Shown: positions 45,800-59,975 of the stretch, in pieces | How the letters are laid out: each line of letters begins with the position of its first letter | Position numbering within the stretch: position 1 is the stretch's first letter | Origin: Epiperipatus broadwayi | Taxonomy: Eukaryota > Onychophora > Udeonychophora > Euonychophora > Peripatidae | Direction: 5' to 3' | Length of the DNA stretch: 64,000 bases | NCBI GenBank assembly: GCA_028023455.1 | Contig: JAQFVV010000050.1 | Span: 3,288,626 to 3,352,625, forward strand | Position numbers and translations under genes: made by a program | Notes under the pieces: generated by a model | Databases searched by the model: none | Told to the model about the DNA's origin: nothing | Seen by the model: only the letters and a program-made list of their open reading frames with translations

Positions 45800-46650
45800 T
45801 GTTATGTGGACCATTTACGAGATAGGGAATAGCAGGCCTCTCTTCTGTTGATTGCCGATGGGTCAGCCACAATGAAGTAAGCTTCCCTAACTTTACATTT
45901 GGTGTCGTTTGTTTCAGAGCAAACACTGGCTGTGGTAGGTAGAAAAGCATGTCCAGAGTTTCTTTCATGTTCAACAAAAATCGAATTACCTTCATACTTT
46001 GTTTTGGTTTTATTGTAAAGGTATCAGTGTTGAGCTACTCTGGTGGCAATGTTAGTTTTGGTCTCTCCATAATATGTTGCCATGCAATTTCTTTGGGGGC
46101 AGGTAATTTTGTACACAACTTGAGGGGTGAGTTCAGGTTTGATCCTGTCTTTGGTATTATTTATCAGTCTATTGGTGTTGGGAGGTGAATGGAAAGTGAC
46201 TTCAAAATCACATGATAGTTGATTGATAAGGCTTTTAGCTGTAGAGTGAATGTATGGGATTAAGATTCTTGGTTTGTTTTCTTTCTTGTGGTTGTGGTTT
46301 ATTTTATAGAAAAATTTGTTGACTTTTCTGTTGATGGATGAATAAGTGTGTCCAATTTTTCTTAAATCAGTTATATAATTGATGTGATTTTTCTTTTATT
46401 TGCCTCATATTTGCACAAGTTATGGTTCCTAAACATGAATGAAGAGAGGGCTGCAAGTTTGTGTGAGTGAGGTGCGTACGAATTAGGGTTTGTCAAGCCT
46501 CTTACTTCCAAAGGTTTGACTACCATTTGGTAGTCCAGCTTATCTATGTTTTTTCTAACATATATGTCAAGGTATTTGACCTGTTTGTCTTGGTTTTCCC
46601 AAGTAGTAGTAAAAGTAAGTTTGGTATTACAATTTACGATTGCCAATTAC
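45800..46650 (-). pseudogene. Penelope-like element PLE-2, reverse transcriptase end, linker and GIY-YIG
   Basis: On the minus strand 46646-46371 reads KYLDIYVRKNIDKLDYQMVV, then NSYAPHSHKLAALSSF and MFRNHNLCKYE, the C-terminal thumb region of Penelope-type reverse transcriptases. The linker (46370-46150) has YSSINRKVNKFFYKI and KPRILIPYI. The nuclease spans about 46115-46020: VVYKITC, then after a frameshift TYYGETKTNIATRVAQH. It continues as EGNSIFVEHERNSGHAF and INRREACYSLSRKW to about 45800. At least one frameshift and one stop (after VAQH) inactivate it. It is cut at 46.65 kb by low-complexity sequence. Confidence 0.85.
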
Positions 46651-46669
46651 TTTTACTTTAAAATGTAAA

Positions 46670-46860
46670 TTAATTTTTTTTTTTTTTTTTTTTTTCCCCA
46701 TTTTCTTTAAACAAACAAATTTTTTTTTTTTTTTTTTTTTTAGTTTTTTTTTTTTTTTTTTTTTAAAAAAAAAGAAAATCCCCCCAACACACACCCCACA
46801 AAAAAACAAATCAACCATTTTTTAAAAAATTTTTTAAAAAAAACGGGGAGAGTGAGGATT
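46670..46860. repeat. Poly-T/poly-A low-complexity block, possible sequencing artefact
   Basis: Runs of 18-20 T are broken only by short insertions, then switch to A runs, a C5 and more A/T runs. The strand flip resembles the poly-C/poly-G block at 23.5 kb. Open frames here are poly-Phe/Lys and meaningless. Confidence 0.7.
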
Positions 46861-46974
46861 TAGAATTTTTAAGATAGGTGATGTTCCTCTATATATATTG
46901 CATGTATTCTTAATGTTATTCTAATTATGGTTAGTGATGCTTGGTTAAACATTTTGGAAATGTTTTGGTGGAGT

Positions 46975-46976
<2 letters not shown>

Positions 46977-47013
<37 letters not shown>

Positions 47014-47050
47014 ACTATGTTACATATATATATATGTGTGTGTGTGTATG
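46977..47050. repeat. (TA)n and (TG)n dinucleotide repeats
   Basis: A TA run (46979-47006) is followed by a second TA run and a TG run (about 47023-47048). Confidence 0.9.
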
Positions 47051-47074
47051 TTAAAGTATAATACCCCTTATAAA

Positions 47075-48192
47075 AATATTTGAACATAGTGGCAAAATTA
47101 CTTATTCGACTAAATGGTAGATACCAAATACAAATAATACAGGTTTATGCTCCACAAGTTTTCATAGTGATGAAGCAGTAGAAGATTTTTATATGGATGT
47201 ACAAAAGACTTTTGATCAGAGTAAACAACATTTTAAAATTGTTATGACAGACTTTAATGCTAGAATTGGTAAACAAAAATGAAAGATGAAAGTACTGTAG
47301 GTACTTTTGGTTAAGGTAATAGAAATGAGAGAGGACATAGACTTATGGAGTTTGCAGAAAAAGAAAAACTTAATATTATGAATTCTTTTTTTGACAAAAA
47401 TGTTAAAAGGAAATGGACGTGGAAGGATACAAATCAAGGCACAGCAGAATTGTTCTTATTTTGACTAACAGAAAATACATATTTCAAGAATGTTCTTAAT
47501 AAATTTAACACAGGAAGTGATCATCAATTAATAAGATGTAAGATACATTTTAATTCAAACTAGAGAGACAAAAATTATTAAGAAAAACAATATTGATAGT
47601 TGATTTTCCTAACCTTCACAAACATTCTAATGAATTTAAATTAAAACTTGCAAATCGTTTTCAAATATTAACAGATTTTAATCATAATTCAGATTTGAAT
47701 AAAATCAATAGAAAACTTTTAAAGCTACAATAAACATAGCTAATACAAGAAAGTACACTTGACCAATAAACTTTCATTTGAAACAAGACAATGTATGAAG
47801 AAAAAAGGAATATGAAAAAAAATATATAAATGATGCATTAAGAAAGATTGAATATTTATAATTTTGTAAAAGGTAAAAAAGAGTTGATAGTAATATGAAA
47901 ACTATAATTATGACATAGTAAGAAACACTGTAAAAGGGAATAAAAGACTTAAGAGTGTAAACAACATTTTGATATTGATAGGAAACATTTCTGCAATGTG
48001 AAAAAGATGGAACTATTATTAAAATAAGAGATGATATCATGAAATGTGTAGAAAAAATTCTATCTAGAATTATATAGTATTAAAGAACAATGAAAAGCAT
48101 TTCCTAAAATTATTATATCTTCTCAATTACCCAGGATTTAATATGTAGAAGTGAAACATGCAATTAAATTTATAAAAAAAAAAGTAAAAAAA
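47075..48192 (+). pseudogene. RTE-like LINE, endonuclease to early reverse transcriptase (5' part)
   Basis: The plus strand, across frameshifts, reads as an APE endonuclease: RYQIQIIQVYAP, SDEAVEDFYMDVQKTFDQSK, FKIVMTDFNARIG (normally GDFN), GNRNERGHRLMEFAEKEKL and RKWTWKDTNQGTAE, ending near 47455. A decayed linker follows. At about 48008-48170 it reads KDGTIIKIRDDIMKCVE, aligning with KKDGIITKKRDDILKWVEDL of the copy at 2.9-4.3 kb. It is then interrupted by a nested insertion. Confidence 0.8.
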
Positions 48193-49398
48193 TGTCATTC
48201 TATAGGTGGAGCTCTTACTGGAAAGTCATCCTCCTCACAGCTCTCACAGAAAGGCTCTGAAAGTTGGTGTTGCAGCAGTGAAAGGTGCCTTTTTATTTAT
48301 TTGGCCCTTTAAAGGCCTTATTTTGCTGTTAATGTACTCTTTCTTTCACTAAATCTCAGTGTTAGTGCATTTTTAATATAATTTCCTTACATCTATCTTG
48401 TGTTTATCAGCATTTAACTACCTCATTACCTCCCCCTCCCGTTTGATGGGTGGTTCAACTGTTTCATGGATCATAAAGAGCATTATTTCCCCTTAGACTC
48501 TTAAATATTTCTCCTACTCCAAGTTTTCTATCACTCAAAACTTGTTTATAAAGGTTTTTTTTTGTGTGTTGTTCCAATTATTTAGGCCATTTTAAACTAT
48601 CTTATTTTTCAGACACCCCCTTGTCTGGGCTAACTAACTGCCTAAAATTCCACTCAATTTTCTCACTACTCAACTAAAATTATTAATAACAAGATGTCCA
48701 GTGGTTTTTTTCTTTTATATCAATATATTTAATTTTTCCATTTCGAAATTATTTTTCTTCATATTACTTTTAATTCTTTCAAACTGTTTAAAGAGACCTA
48801 AACTACATAAACTAAAACCTTCAAAATTATCCAAATTTTATCCAAACCGAGTTGCAAACAAGACAACTAAAAACATCATCATCAAATAATTTATTTCAAA
48901 GTCTCCATCTCCTTGCCCTCTGGATCTTCCTCCCTTTCAGGCTGTGGTTTGCTTTATTAAAAGTAAAAAGCAAGTCAAAAAGAATAACATGACCAATCAT
49001 AATGCCTTTCCAAGTACAACAGAAAAAACTAAAATTACTCATCTACAAAAGACAAAAATCAGCCTGTTGCATCTAAGCATAACTCATAAATCTTTTCATC
49101 CATCCCTGAAACCTCTAAAGACTTAACATATAGCTATTCTGCAAAAATTCATGTCATATATGGATTCTCCTATCAATCCACCAGGGCAACCAAGTCTATA
49201 AACATTGCTCCTTACCAAAGTCTCTTCTTTGCCTGGACTACACACCCTTTCCATATTCCCTTTCCATTTCATATGTATTCCCTTCCCCTTTACCATATTG
49301 CACTTGAATTTTATTTTGCCATGTAATCATCTCTTTGTAAACCTTTTTTAACTGTTGTGTATTTTGTCTTTTTGATGAATAAGAGCTTTCATCACTGA
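48193..49398 (+). mobile_element. Nested 1.2-kb insertion in the LINE copy
   Basis: The host LINE breaks off at about 48190 within the KSMKKGKAPG block and resumes at about 49400, so this segment is an insertion. A-rich strings (AAAAAAGTAAAAAA on the left, AAGAAAAAGAAAAAA on the right) resemble a target duplication. Inside is a GC-richer 5' part (48210-48290) and a Lys/Ser/Thr-rich plus-strand frame (48944-49123) without a known motif. The 3' end reads GATGAATAAGAGCTTTCATC. It is likely a retroelement of unknown family, with a possible short ORF1-like remnant. Confidence 0.55.
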
Positions 49399-49640
49399 GA
49401 AAGAAAAAGAAAAAACTTCAGGTAATAATGAAATTATAATTAATGTCTTAAAAAAAGCAGTTGAAGAAATACAAAGAATTTTGAAAAAATTATACATCAA
49501 ATGTCTAAATGATAAAGTTGTAACAGATGATTGGAAGAATGCAGTATTAATATTTTAAAAAGGTGATAAAAAGTAATATATATGCTTAATATACCTTAAT
49601 TTAAATAGTCTGCTACAAATTCTTTAAAACACTGGGCTAT
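49399..49640 (+). pseudogene. RTE-like LINE, resumed reverse transcriptase segment
   Basis: It reads KKKKTSGNNEIIINVLKKA, VEEIQRILKKLYIKCLNDKV, VTDDWKNAVLIF, then KGDKK, aligning residue for residue with GKAPGNDGIIIDILKEAGEE and VPDYWKNAVLILIFKKGDK of the copy at 2.9-4.3 kb. It decays beyond 49620. Confidence 0.8.
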
Positions 49641-51164
49641 GATGAAATCAAGTCACACACTGCCAATTTATAGAATATATAGCTGCAGAAAGTATTATTT
49701 TTAACAATTTAATAAAGTTATCCAATGAATAATAAGTAAAAAATGGGGGGGGGGGACAATAATGTGACAATTTCAAATCTACTATGTTACTTACATAAGA
49801 AATATAATTTTATAAACAAGATTATTTCCTGTTGACACCTATTACTCAATTGACATCCACTTTAACTCTGTTATTCCTTTTGTATAAAGATTAACTCTAA
49901 AACCAACATTTTACAATAAAAGATAAAAAAAAAGATTAATTAAAATCTTCTTCCCCATTTTTAATAATTAAATTTGAAAACACATTTCATATTAAAAGGT
50001 AAAACAAATTAAGATTAGTTAAACCTTCTTTCCTTTTTCTTATGAAAATATGAAAATGATATACACTTTTACATTTTGAGAAGGAAAATAAAATAAATAA
50101 ACGTTTCAACAAAAAAACCTAAATCAAAATTATTGATTACCATCAATTATTATTTATATTAACTTTTTATCATGGATTTGATTGTTTTCAGTCCTTCTTT
50201 TTGAATTTACAAGTTGCAGTTCCTTTTATGTTAATTTTTGCTTCTTATAGCATAAAAGTGTTCAGTTTAATTCTAAATTTTTCTTCTTATAAAGCCTATT
50301 TTAAAATTGACAGTTATTTTAGTACAGATGAACATAAGCTCAGTTTATTAACTATTTTTCTGGTGCATCTTATAGTTTCTATTTTATAATATATATTTTC
50401 TAATCAAGTTAACAAGACTAAGGGTGGATGTAAAAGGAAATTGGTAAAACAAGTTAAAGTTACTTGATTAGGTCGGTGATGATTAGCTTTTAACCAAATC
50501 TTAGTATATTGTTTTTACACCTTCATTTCAAAACTCTTATTTTTTAACAATTAATAGTGATATTAGTTTTATTTTAATTCCAAGCAGAACTTTTTCCTGT
50601 TCTTTTCATATTTGAAACAAGATTGATTGTTGCAGACTAGACATTGAAGTCTAGTTTTTTAACCTGCCTTCCTATATTATTTTTATCACAGTTGCCCCTT
50701 ATCCATACAATCACACACTATCTCACAAATGATAGCATTTACTATTTTTACAAAAAATAATTCTTTTTTTAATTAATTAAAAAATTCAATTATATCTTAA
50801 ATATTGAAAAATTTTCCCATAGTTATTTTTTCTCTTGATTATGAGTAACATGATAATTATTTAATTTTGCAAAACATTTTTAAATTTTTTTAGAAAAATA
50901 AAAAGAAAAGAAAGGAAACAATTAACTTCAATTAATTAAAAACAACAGTTTTTTTCAAAAATGTGAATATTTTATTTTTTAAAAAAATGATAAACTTATA
51001 GACAAATAAAATTACTCAAGACAGAAAAATATATTTTTATTATATATATATTCTCCCCTTATTACAACTGTCCTATAAATAGTCACATTCTTATTTGAAA
51101 GGTTTAAAATTTTCATATTATATAAGGGATGTGTTATTTTTATAAGTGTAATAATTGATATTCT
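49641..51164. other. AT-rich intergenic
   Basis: A G10 run occurs at 49746-49755. The rest is AT-rich with no supported feature. The 62-codon frame at 50201 looks like chance. Confidence 0.4.
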
Positions 51165-52450
51165 GAAAAAAAACATGAAAAGATATTCTTCTGAATATAT
51201 TTGTAATTAATAAATACAATAGCAGTTCAAATTAATTATATTATAAAGCTGCAAGAAAAAAGTTATTTAAAAAAAAACTTGTATAAATAGAGAAATAAAT
51301 ATATAATCTGCCTAATAAATTAAAAGAAAAGTTAGCTTACACATTTAATTATATTAGTAAATACTTTATAAGGTTATTTTGTAATAAATATCAAACAATA
51401 AAATGATGAATTGTGATGTAAAAAATGAAAGAAAAGTAATGTCAATTAAACACAAAAAACCTGAATTGTGTAGTTATAAAAATCTAATACATTTTATAAC
51501 TTTTTTCATATACTTTTTTCTGAATAAACTTAAATTAAACAATGTGCCAGTTTTAAAGTAAATTGTATGGCAAGTTTAAATATATTAAAATATTAAAATT
51601 AATAGTGTTTTAAAAGTTAAAAATCAAATTTTAAAAGTCATACATAATTTTTTCTCTATTGCTAACAACTGTATATAAAATGATAAAGAAAAAAATCTAT
51701 TTTGTCTCTTTTTTTATGTACCAAATTATAATACAATATATATAACTCTATTTCCACAACATGTTGTAAAGGAAATAAAATCTGTTTTCCCCAAAACATA
51801 TCATTTAAAGAGACAGAAGTCAAAACTTGTAATTAGCCAGGGAAAAATTCATTGTTTAAAAAACATGTTAAACAGCATCAAGTATAAAATAAACAAGTCA
51901 GAAACAAAAAACTACGGTTAGTTTTTAGTTAGATGTTCCATGGCAAGCAGTAAAACCACTGGTTAAAAGTGTTTTCCATCATAACTTGGATAGTTGCATC
52001 TTTCTGACTATTTCCTAGTATTTATCAATAATTTATTTATGACAGCAAATATGTTGATGCTATCTTACAGAAAACTATCTACCACTACCAAAATACCCAT
52101 AAAATGGAATTACATCAAGAACTAACACTAAAGTTTTCCCAAATAGCTATTTTCTGTTTTAATAATGTGATAAAGAAAGAAGTGGACAGTTCTATAAAAA
52201 TATCCCAAGACCTACTGATAGTGTATTCTATCTAATATTACCAAGGCTGCTGTATTTCCTAACTAACATTGTAGTATACCAGAAGGATAACTACCATCTT
52301 TGAGGAATTAATTAAGCTATACCAGAGATATATTGAAAGAATATCTGCAGAAAACCATGATTTGGAACCATTTAATTATTTTACAATATGATATTATCAT
52401 TATAGATATTATAAAACCTTAAATTAAAACTAGCTTTTATTATTATTTAA
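51165..52450 (+). repeat. Diverged direct duplication, copy A
   Basis: The whole segment aligns in order with 55165-56575. Shared blocks include GAGAAATAAATATATAA.CTG near 51290, AACATGTTGT near 51760, GAAAACTATCTACCA near 52071, ATAAAGAAAGAAGTGGACAG near 52172 and CCTTAAATTAA near 52418. Similarity is perhaps 65-75% with many indels. No reading frame is conserved between the copies. It could be two copies of an old transposon, the long terminal repeats of a decayed element, or a segmental duplication. Confidence 0.75.
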
Positions 52451-53404
52451 TATTTTATATACAAACTAATGTTTTCCGGTGTATAAGCAACTATTTTCTG
52501 TCTTTATTGTTAATATTGTTGTTACATTAATTTTATTAATCCATTTAGTTTGTGTCTATCTATCTAATTCAATCCAAACATCATGCTTTTAATATCAAAC
52601 CCTGAGAAACCATGCAATTCACCAGTGAACATGCAGGGATGGTGGTAATAATTTGTAAATAATTATGATCAGACATTAATAAGTTTTCCAAAAATAAACT
52701 TTCTAGTTAGGTTTGGCACATGAAAGTTTCATTTTTTATTTTATTAAAACTAAAAAACAAATAAGATACTTGCTGGAAGGACTTGTACTTATAAATTAAC
52801 ATCATCATTTAATTAATATTACTTTATATATTTAAACAGAATCTTTTTAAAAAAAATTAATGAACCATTCAACTTTTCTCTATACATATTTATTTGGAAT
52901 TAAAGAATTACTGTTAATCATTTGTGTATTTTGGTTCAAACATGAAAATGTTTCATATTTGGCACAACTAATGTTGTGGATCTGAAAATTTCCATTCTTC
53001 TGCCAACATTCTACTTGTATCATTACATAAGATACTGGATATTATAGCTTGAATAAATTCGGCATAGTCTTATGTATATATAATAAGTAACATTCAGTAA
53101 ATGTTTGGAGTTACAAATATGATTAGCAACTTTGTAAAAAAAAATGTACGTACTAACATTTTATGAAAGCAGTAGTAGCCAGCGTAATATGTGATGAATG
53201 GCAGAAAATATAAAAAAAATAAATATTAAGGTAGAGATATAATATATTATTCAGAAGAAGATTGTATGTGAAGGAGCTGAGACTGGTGTGTTTATTTAAT
53301 GATAGACTCTGTATAAAATAGTTCATGTGTTTGTAAATCTGCATAATAAGGATAATCAATAAGAAAATAATTGAACATTTCATTTTATATATAAGATCAA
53401 ACAC
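52451..53404. other. AT-rich intergenic, nothing recognised
   Basis: The minus-strand open frame 53153-53464 is AT-driven and hydrophobic, and likely chance. Confidence 0.35.
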
Positions 53405-54690
53405 ATTCAATAACAAGAAGTATGGAAGATCAATTGGATATGGATTCATCAGCAGCACATACAAATACAGAAAATGGAATCACTGCTAGTAGACAAATAC
53501 ACTATTAAGACAGTGCAGAAGCCTTCAGAAGTGAAACCAGGTATAGTTACTTGTAAGATGCTGTACCATTTATGAAAGAATTAAAAGAAATGTAACTAAA
53601 TATGAAGAAAAGCAGTAAAAAATATTTATTGAAATTAATAAATGGTGCAAAAAATTGAAAAAAGCAGCAAAAGTGGCAAAAGAAATCTATAAAGGAAGTG
53701 CAACAGAGATATGAAGAAAGGCTTAAAAATAGAAAAAACCCTTTGATAGAATGCAGGAAGAGGAAAAATCTAAAGAAGATGTGGATAAAGCCAACCCTAC
53801 TGAAGTTATGCAAGTCTATACAAAACTTGTAGATGATCCTAGAGACATTATCAACAATATAACAGATGATCAAAGTGTTAGGGAAAATAAAAGAAATATA
53901 ATAAAAACATCCCATTTAGAATCAAGTGTCCTAAGAAAATGAATTAAGGAACTATTTAAAATAGATTCTTTAAAAAATAAACTTTTATAATAATGCTATT
54001 GAATGGAAAGTCCAAATTAAGACATCCATGGAAACAAATACTGATGTAGAAGAGATTTTACAAGAAGAATTCTCCTGCTTGAATAGAAAAATAAAAACAA
54101 ATGATGGAGAACATGCGAAGAAAATTAAAAATTAAAAGTACTCAACATTGTAAAGCCTGCAAAAGAAGAAAGCTGAATAATATTACAAGAGTGAAATAGG
54201 AAAACACACTAAAAGTATCCTAAAATTGAATCTATTGATTACCTTTGACAAATCTTCACATTCTACTACCAGTGCATGGAATGAAAAAGAAAATGACAAA
54301 AAGAGAAATTAAAAAATCCACTTCAGAATGAAAAGAATATTAGATTTTTTGAGTCAATTGAAATGATGTTTCCACCATTAAAAAAATACATGGAGAGAGT
54401 TAAAACTTAATTTTAGAATAAAGGATGAAATATTTTCTGTCAACCCTGGATCTATATAAAAGACTAAGTCAGTTAAGAAGAAAATTACTTGTAAAAATTT
54501 AAAATTTAAAATATATGATAAACCAAAAGTAACACTAAACTTAACAAAAAAAATTACCAGTGTCCTTGAAGGCATGAGTGACATTTATGGATAATACTGA
54601 TATTGAAAAAAGTAATAATTTAGATGTTGAAAATAACTATAAAACATATAACCAAAATAGAGACAAGTATGTTGTTATGTGAAAATTGAA
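53405..54690 (+). pseudogene. Decayed coding-like stretch, Lys/Glu-rich, unidentified
   Basis: Over 1.2 kb the plus strand gives protein-like text broken by stops and frameshifts. Pieces are MEDQLDMDSSAAHTNTEN (53421), EINKWCKKLKKAAKVAKEIY (53631), the 63-codon open frame 53751-53939 with PTEVMQVYTKLVDDPRDIIN, then TNTDVEEILQEEFSCLNRKI (54036), and VKKKITCKNLKFKIYDKPKV (54468). Composition is charged and helix-prone rather than low complexity. I do not recognise a family, and it does not look like gag or polymerase. A processed pseudogene or old exons are possible. Confidence 0.4.
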
Positions 54691-55164
54691 GTGTGTATTG
54701 TCTCAGGTACTACCGCAATATATTTTTTCAGGTAATTTACTCACCCACCTGCAAGTCTTAGAGGAAGAAAGGTGCAGTCTGAGTGTTCATTGACTTTATC
54801 CACCTCTAAAACTCAAAAAGGATCAAGACATTATTTTCTAATTTTATATATATCACCCTCTAAGATTCAAAAGGGAGCAAAGTTTTATGTTTTATTTTTG
54901 ATGTATGGTAAATAGCCTTACAGAAGTCAAACTGAGATGATTTTTCTAGTGTTCATGCTTCATTATACAGCTTATTGTCCTATGGTGAACATTTTTTTTA
55001 CATCTTAGAATTGAAATCCTACTCATTCTGTATGCAGTTTATCATCAATCAAATCTCTGAGCAGTGAAATCATAGCATGTGTATTCTGTTAAACACTATT
55101 TATGAAAATGAATAAAATACAAAAAATTATTTAAAAAAATAATATTTTTTTTGCGATAAGCATA
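54691..55164. other. Intergenic, nothing recognised
   Basis: Moderately AT-rich sequence with no supported feature. Confidence 0.4.
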
Positions 55165-56698
<1,534 letters not shown>

Positions 56699-57295
56699 AT
56701 TCCTTAAAAAAAGGCTTTTTGCGTGTTTCAAATTGCTTTTAAGAATTTCAAATTAATATATTCCTTTTATATTTCATATATAACCATGGTAATCAAGTCT
56801 TTACAATTTAATCACAAGTTAATTAAAATATAATTATATTGACATTTTTAATACAAATATAGAAAACTGTTATTATACTCCATTTTAAATCTTACTTTTA
56901 CAAAATTATAACAAAAATTTTATAATACTTATATTTTATAGTTAAATATATATATTTTCTTTCTTTCTTTTTTTTTTTTTTCACCTCGTGAAGATTTTAA
57001 TTAGTTATTGTTGTTTTTTTACCTATTTATTTTCATTTGTCTGAAAATTTGACTTATTGTTAAAAAAAAAGCTTTCTAAATAAAAGTTTCCTGTTGAGTT
57101 CTTTAAGAGGAGAAAAAAATCATTATAAATTTTGTGGCAATGCTTATTGTTACGGACATTACAATTATTATCACATACATAGATTTGCTGTTTGCAGAGT
57201 TTTTAATCGGTTGTTTGTCTTTCTAATCGCAAAGAGTTATTTCTTGTTATCTTTTTATTTTTATTTTTTTTTTTGTAATCACTTATAGGTCAAAT
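56699..57295. other. AT-rich intergenic, nothing recognised
   Basis: A pyrimidine-rich run lies at 56955-56985. No other feature is visible. Confidence 0.4.
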
Positions 57296-57423
57296 AAAAT
57301 TATCTGTCAAGCGTTGTTAGCCGGGAGGTCATCGCAGTTGCCTTGCAAGCAAGTAGTTGGTTGCAGACGGTTGTGGGTTCGCGTCCCGGCCGATGCTATG
57401 ACATAGGAAAAAAAAAATTATCT
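57296..57423 (+). mobile_element. tRNA-derived SINE with long variable arm
   Basis: The body 57306-57413 starts GTCAAGCGTTG and ends ATGACATAGG followed by A10. It contains a tRNA-like fold: anticodon arm TTGCCTTGCAAGCAA, an unusually long variable region (about 57348-57372) and a good B box GGTTCGCGTCC. GCGTTG can pair with CGATGC, and GTCA with TGAC extends the stem. AAAATTATCT at 57296-57305 and 57414-57423 is the target duplication. Confidence 0.85.
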
Positions 57424-57800
57424 TGAAAGAGAAGAGTTATCTAAGATGGAAAAAATCTGAGATGTAAGAATAATGTTCTACATATATATAATAGAGTGAT
57501 GATCTAACTTGACTACTAATGCGATTTTATTTTTGTAACAAATAGCATATAATTTGAAGAAAAGATGTTATTGTTATTTAATATTTTGGATGGGGGGAAT
57601 TCTATTGCTAAAAATTATCAAATCCCACAATATTTATTTCTAAGGACAGTATTTATACTATATTATATTATTATCTATAGTATATTATAGACAGCATTTA
57701 TTAATATACATTCTCTGTTGAAAGTCAAAGAAAGCTTTAAAATTTATTTATTGATTTGCACCTTTTTTTTATTTATAAATTATTTGCAATTTGGATTTTA
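57424..57800. other. AT-rich intergenic, nothing recognised
   Basis: No feature is supported before the TATC arrays. Confidence 0.4.
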
Positions 57801-58396
<596 letters not shown>

Positions 58397-59060
58397 TGAA
58401 ACAGTAAGGTCTGCTTTGCAGATCTTCATTTCACCTTTTCTCACCTATTTCCTACCCTCATACCTTAGTTTGAACTCCAATCTATCATAGTGTGTCTGCA
58501 ATACGCTTATATACCGAAAATCCTGCCTAATTTTAAACCATGAGTACAATGCTTGTATTATATATATAACTCATTTCCAAATAAATAAAAGATTATAGAT
58601 TATGTATATGTTCACATAATTTTGATTTATTAAAAAGTAGGTTATATAAGTCGTAATTGCGCACACACTATGATATGCATTTTAAAACATATCAAAATTA
58701 TAAATTGTTAAAGTTATTTTGTTTGAATCTATTTACAAATATATTACCGTAGTAATATATTTTGATTTAAAATAAAATTCATTTAGTAAATATTCGTTTA
58801 GTAAATAGATTCAAATATTGCAATTTAAAAAGTAAAATCATTTTCTTTAATTTAATAAAAGTTATTCAAAATATTTCTGTTAAAATAAATGAGGGAAAAT
58901 AGTTTAATTATTTCAAGTTGTAATTAGTTAATGTTATATAAGTTTATCTAAAAACAGCAGATGTCCACTTAAGGTTTTCTTTAATTAATAAAAGTAATTT
59001 TTAATTAAATCTAGTTTGTAATTCGAATGTCAACAGGGAAAGTAACAAAAGAAATTAATT
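58397..59060. other. AT-rich intergenic, nothing recognised
   Basis: No feature is supported. Confidence 0.4.
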
Positions 59061-59445
59061 AATGTTGAATTCCTTTAGACATTCGGATGATTACAGCTGA
59101 TAAGTCCGTTATATTTTTGTAATGCTCCAGGGCAGTTCTATTGTTAAATTCTACTATAAAAAGGAGGTTTTTCTTTTGTTCTCCATTCTTCTAATATTTC
59201 TAAGAGAAATCATTCTGAGTTCTATTCTAATAATTTACTAACCTTGACAGACAGAGTAGAGGTGTCAAGATGGCTATGTCCCCTCGGAATAGCCAGCCGC
59301 TGCTCCAGACCATCAGAAGCTATCACATAAGGAACCCCGAAACTGCTGCTGCTGCAAAAATATGAACATTTCCAGATTTTGCTGTTAAATTATATAAAAA
59401 CCTGCCGACCATCAATCTACCTAAAATGCTTCTCCAGAGGTAACC
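59061..59445 (+). promoter_or_regulatory. GC-richer island with TATA-like box and exon-like segment
   Basis: A TATAAAAAGG box at about 59155 is followed after 115 bp by GTCAAGATGG at 59264-59273, a good start context. The frame MAMSPRNSQPLLQTIRSYHI runs 32 codons to a TGA near 59368. The GC-richer sequence continues to CCAGAG/GTAACC near 59440, which resembles a splice donor. It could be a first exon, the 5' end of a retroelement, or chance. I recognise no product. Confidence 0.25.
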
Positions 59446-59975
59446 CTAAATTAACCCAAGAGCTCTTGTGATAACTAACATGCTATATCTATTTAAAATG
59501 TTTTTCTTATATTTCACATAACTTCATTATGTATTTCTTTAATGTGTTTAAATATACTCAACATTTTGCTCTCTATCCTTGGGTTAATATTTTCTGTTTA
59601 TTAAGCTTTCTGTTATTTTATTATGATAATGTGTCAGAATAGTCTTTGACTGAGTGAATTATTCCTTTTGTTGAAACTAAGATGCCACTATAAAGGCATA
59701 TTTTAAATTTCTAAATAATTTCCAATTTTTATTATCTTGCAAATCACTCGTTCGAGGGCGATTCTATTCTTTAATATATAATATAATCACATAGTTTAAA
59801 ATCTACATGTTATTGATTTTAATCTAATATGAGAGTATGTGCGAGGTCAATGATTAAATGTGTCCCCTAATGCATGATTGCATATATAAATCTATACTTA
59901 CTTTTCAAACCCGCAAGCATGCATTTTCCTATTTTAATTACCATGTTCTACTTTAATTACAAAGTTCATCATTGA
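59446..59975. other. Intergenic, nothing recognised
   Basis: AT-rich sequence with a few CpG-containing patches and no supported feature. Confidence 0.4.

Noticed and set aside
46627-46825. Lys/Phe-rich frames on both strands
   Set aside because: They arise from the poly-T/poly-A block, which may itself be an artefact.
53547-53915. 122-codon minus-strand frame
   Set aside because: It is rich in Phe/Ile/Leu/Ser because it is the antisense of the Lys/Glu-rich relic on the plus strand. The plus-strand text is the more protein-like.
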